From: Bacilli bacterium
GTDB lineage: Bacteria; Bacillota_I; Bacilli_A; RFN20; CAG-288
Reading direction: 5' to 3'
Assembly: GCA_900769965.1 (NCBI GenBank)
Contig: CAAGIQ010000153.1
Span: forward strand, 1 to 8,604
DNA: 8,604 bases
A model generated the notes under the pieces. That model worked only from the letters and a program-made list of their open reading frames with translations. It ran no database searches and was not told where the DNA came from. A program made the translations under genes and the position numbers. Positions 6,639 to 8,604 of the stretch are shown here, piece by piece (the first letter of the stretch is position 1; each line of letters opens with the position of its first letter).

Positions 6639-6660
6639 ACGCGAAAAAGTTGTTTCGTGT
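6639..6660. repeat. Inverted repeat in the divergent promoter region
   Basis: ACGCGAAA (6639-6646) and TTTCGTGT (6653-6660) form 8-base arms with one G-T pair around a 6-base centre. It is the most GC-containing element of this spacer and sits between the two divergent promoters, so a regulator site is plausible. A small RNA hairpin is less likely because no promoter points through it. Confidence 0.45.
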
Positions 6661-6680
6661 GTTTTGGATAAACTGCTATT

Positions 6681-6695
6681 TATGTCTAAGACATA
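6681..6695. repeat. Short palindrome followed by T-run
   Basis: TATGTCTAAGACATA has perfect 6-base arms and a 3-base centre, followed by G and seven T (6697-6703). It resembles a small terminator on the plus strand, but nothing upstream is transcribed in that direction. Lying just before the extended -10 at 6717-6725, it may instead be an operator. The left arm with its flank, ATTTATGTC (6678-6686), recurs at 6622-6630 across the -35 of the opposite promoter. Confidence 0.5.
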
Positions 6696-6716
6696 GTTTT
6701 TTTAAAAAGGCTTGAT

Positions 6717-6725
6717 TGATATAAT
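6717..6725 (+). promoter_or_regulatory. Extended -10 promoter of the large membrane protein gene
   Basis: TGATATAAT is a perfect extended -10 (TGN plus TATAAT at 6720-6725). The -35 area is a T-run without a good TTGACA match, as is common for extended -10 promoters. The transcription start would be near 6732, about 17 bases before the ATG. Confidence 0.65.
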
Positions 6726-6748
6726 ATTAAAGAATTGAAGGTGACATT

Positions 6749-8161
6749 ATGGATGAGAAACTAATTAATGGTGCTAAAAAGATTAAGAGAAACTTAATAA
6801 TTATAAACGTAAGCTTTCTATTGTTGCTTATAGGTTTTTATATCTACGTACTTATTATTACTTTTGATACTAAGAATCTTTTCTATGCTTTTTTAGTCTC
6901 TTTTGGAGTTATCATTCTCTTTACATCTTACATTTCTATTACTTCTTCTGTTTTTAACATAATCAACATGAATTATGAGATTAATAGGGAATATGAGAAG
7001 TCTTTAGATTTGGCTAACAAACTATATAAGTTTCCATTTATGAAGCAGAACGCTAAGATCTTTCAAGTTGAAGCTTATTTCTTCTTAGGTGAATATAGTA
7101 AGGTCGATGAGCTTCTTTTCGATTTAAATAGCGGGAAGACTAAATATAACTTATTCTTCATAAACTCTTTGATGTGTATTAGAAAAGATGATCTTAACAA
7201 GGCTAAAGAGTGGTATTTAGAAGGAATAAAGAGATTTAATAATGTTAAGAAGAACAACTTCTTTTTATTAGCTCAGCTAGAGTCTTTAAAGTATTTCTTC
7301 TTAAAAGTGGAGAATAACGAAGACTATTTAGAAGGTAAAGAATACGTCGATCTTCTTAACTATCCAATAATCGAAGAATATATCGCTTCTTTAAATGGGG
7401 AAACTAGAAACATTGAGGTTAGAATCGACTATTTAGCTGTAGATAATTTGAAGAATAGAAGGTTTATCTTCCTTCAAGTTCTTTCTTTTTTAGCACCTAT
7501 TATCGCTATTATTTTAGTGTTCTTCTTCTACTTTATGAAGATAGAAACAGATATTACTACCGATGTTTTTGAAGCTTTTAGAATCTGTTTCTTCTTCGCT
7601 TTACCAGGTTTGTTACTACTGATTCTTACTTATTATTACCGAAAGAAGAACGAAGTTAAGAAAGTCGTATTTAAAACAGTTAACGGCGTTTTCTCGTTAA
7701 CTTTATGTATTTTGCTTGGCTTAGAAAGTTTTGCTTTAGCTTCTGATCACGACTATTCCTTAGTTAAGGAAATCGAAGAGAAGACTACTTTTGTATTTCC
7801 GAAAGAAGGAAAGATCAAATTTGATCGAATTAATAGCGAAGAAAGTGAAGATGGTCTTTACTATGTAGTTGATCAAGCCTATGTTCAGTTAGAAGGAGAA
7901 TATAACGAAGAATTCTTTTTAAGTAACGAAGACAAGTTATTTGATTTCGATTACTCGATGGATTTTGATATCTGGCCTCTTACTTCTTTAGTATTTAATA
8001 TTGAAGATATCGAAAACATAGATTATTATTCTATCTACCTCATGGATACTAAAAAGATAGTAACCTATGACTACCTTTATGCCTATAAAGAGCCATTTAG
8101 TGTTATAACCTATATTGTGTCTAAAGGGTTTATTAACTACGCGAGTTACTTATGTCTATGA
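6749..8161 (+). CDS. Unrecognised membrane protein with TPR-like middle
   Basis: I do not recognise the family of this 470-residue protein. Two N-terminal membrane helices (about 15-37 and 44-72) are followed by a soluble segment (80-235). Amphipathic helix pairs such as AKIFQVEAYFFLGEYSKVDELL and LFFINSLMCIRKDDLNKAKEWY have the A-x-x-x-x-x-G-x-[YF]-x-x-A character of TPR repeats, though degenerate. Three more helices follow (about 238-262, 276-297, 308-330). The last 140 residues are soluble, acidic and beta-rich in look, with no known motif. Helix count places the repeat segment and the C-terminal domain on opposite sides of the membrane, so it could pass a signal or scaffold a complex (inference). 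The start has GAAGGTG about seven bases before ATG. The stop TGA (8159-8161) overlaps the next gene start, which implies coupled translation. Confidence 0.8.
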   Translation: MDEKLINGAKKIKRNLIIINVSFLLLLIGFYIYVLIITFDTKNLFYAFLVSFGVIILFTSYISITSSVFNIINMNYEINREYEKSLDLANKLYKFPFMKQNAKIFQVEAYFFLGEYSKVDELLFDLNSGKTKYNLFFINSLMCIRKDDLNKAKEWYLEGIKRFNNVKKNNFFLLAQLESLKYFFLKVENNEDYLEGKEYVDLLNYPIIEEYIASLNGETRNIEVRIDYLAVDNLKNRRFIFLQVLSFLAPIIAIILVFFFYFMKIETDITTDVFEAFRICFFFALPGLLLLILTYYYRKKNEVKKVVFKTVNGVFSLTLCILLGLESFALASDHDYSLVKEIEEKTTFVFPKEGKIKFDRINSEESEDGLYYVVDQAYVQLEGEYNEEFFLSNEDKLFDFDYSMDFDIWPLTSLVFNIEDIENIDYYSIYLMDTKKIVTYDYLYAYKEPFSVITYIVSKGFINYASYLCL

Positions 8162-8601
8162 CTATGAAAAAGATACTTTTTACAGGCTTTGTGCCTTTTT
8201 TAGATAATCTAGTTAATCCATCTAAAGAAATACTTGAGCTAATAGATGATCAAGATACGTATCTTTTAGATGTCGACTATAAAAAGGCGGATGAATTCTT
8301 CTTATCTTTCAATCCATCTAAATACGATTTTGTAGTTTCTTTTGGCTTAGCTAGCTCTAGAACTGAGGTGAGCTTAGAAAGAGTGGCTCATAACTTAGTT
8401 AATACTAAAGTTAAAGATAACTCTTCTTATATACCTACTTCACCTTATATCGAATTAGGAGGAAAAAATTTAGTAACTAACCTAGATTTAGAGAAATATA
8501 TAGATAGGTTTGAAGATGCTAAAGTGAGCTTTGATGCAGGAACTTACCTCTGCAATTACGTCTACTACAACTTTTTAAAGAAGATGAAAGGAAACGCTTA
8601 G
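8152..8601 (+). CDS. Truncated pyroglutamyl-peptidase-like protein
   Basis: The sequence resembles pyrrolidone-carboxylate peptidase (Pcp, family C15), a cytoplasmic cysteine peptidase that removes N-terminal pyroglutamate. KILFTGFVPFLDNLVNPSKEIL (residues 7-28, quoted as KILFTGFVPF then NPSKEIL) matches the family N-terminus. SLERVAHN (74-81) supplies the catalytic-type Glu76, and AGTYLCNYVYY (129-139) the Cys134 nucleophile. Typical members have about 200-215 residues with Glu, Cys and His as catalytic residues. This frame ends at 149 (TAG 8599-8601), before the His of the [FL][IV]H[IV]P motif. It may therefore be inactive, or the stop may be an error or mutation. Possible starts are ATG 8152, 8158 (classic ATGA overlap) and 8164. 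GAG at 8143-8145 favours 8152 by spacing. It overlaps the preceding gene by 10 bases. The window ends three bases after the stop. Confidence 0.75.
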   Translation: MSMTMKKILFTGFVPFLDNLVNPSKEILELIDDQDTYLLDVDYKKADEFFLSFNPSKYDFVVSFGLASSRTEVSLERVAHNLVNTKVKDNSSYIPTSPYIELGGKNLVTNLDLEKYIDRFEDAKVSFDAGTYLCNYVYYNFLKKMKGNA

Positions 8602-8604
8602 ATC

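Overview
The window looks like a chromosomal segment of a low-GC, Gram-positive-type bacterium. AT-rich intergenic DNA, Arg codons almost all AGA, AGGAG-type ribosome binding sites and sigma-A-like promoters suggest Bacilli, perhaps the gut Erysipelotrichales/RF39-type or Mollicutes-related lineages (inference, not proven). The standard code fits: TGA, TAG and TAA all end genes here.

Layout. (1) 75-2754: a CPA2/Kef-like cation:proton antiporter followed after about 30 bases by an iron-containing alcohol dehydrogenase, probably one operon. (2) 2822-3964, minus strand: a class II Fic AMP-transferase with a C-terminal winged helix. Its promoter and start are covered by five copies of an 11-mer, TTATGCANAAA, spaced 23/21/23/21 bases. 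(3) 3985-4790: a long, mostly featureless spacer, then a promoter and an unrecognised five-helix membrane protein. (4) 4915-5715: a gluconate 5-dehydrogenase-like SDR with its own strong RBS and terminator. (5) 5801-6567, minus strand: a YwaF/TIGR02206-like membrane protein broken by a frameshift. Its missing C-terminus is readable in another frame and runs exactly into a minus-strand terminator. (6) 6598-6725: a divergent promoter region with three inverted repeats. (7) 6749-8601: a large unrecognised membrane protein with a helical, TPR-like middle. It overlaps a pyroglutamyl-peptidase-like gene that stops just before the expected catalytic histidine, three bases from the window end.

The genes do not form one obvious pathway. 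The most interesting feature is the phased operator array over the Fic promoter. It suggests tight, probably autogenous, control of a Fic enzyme by its own winged helix, but this is inference. Two neighbouring genes (YwaF-like and peptidase-like) each carry what looks like one point lesion, either real decay or sequence errors.
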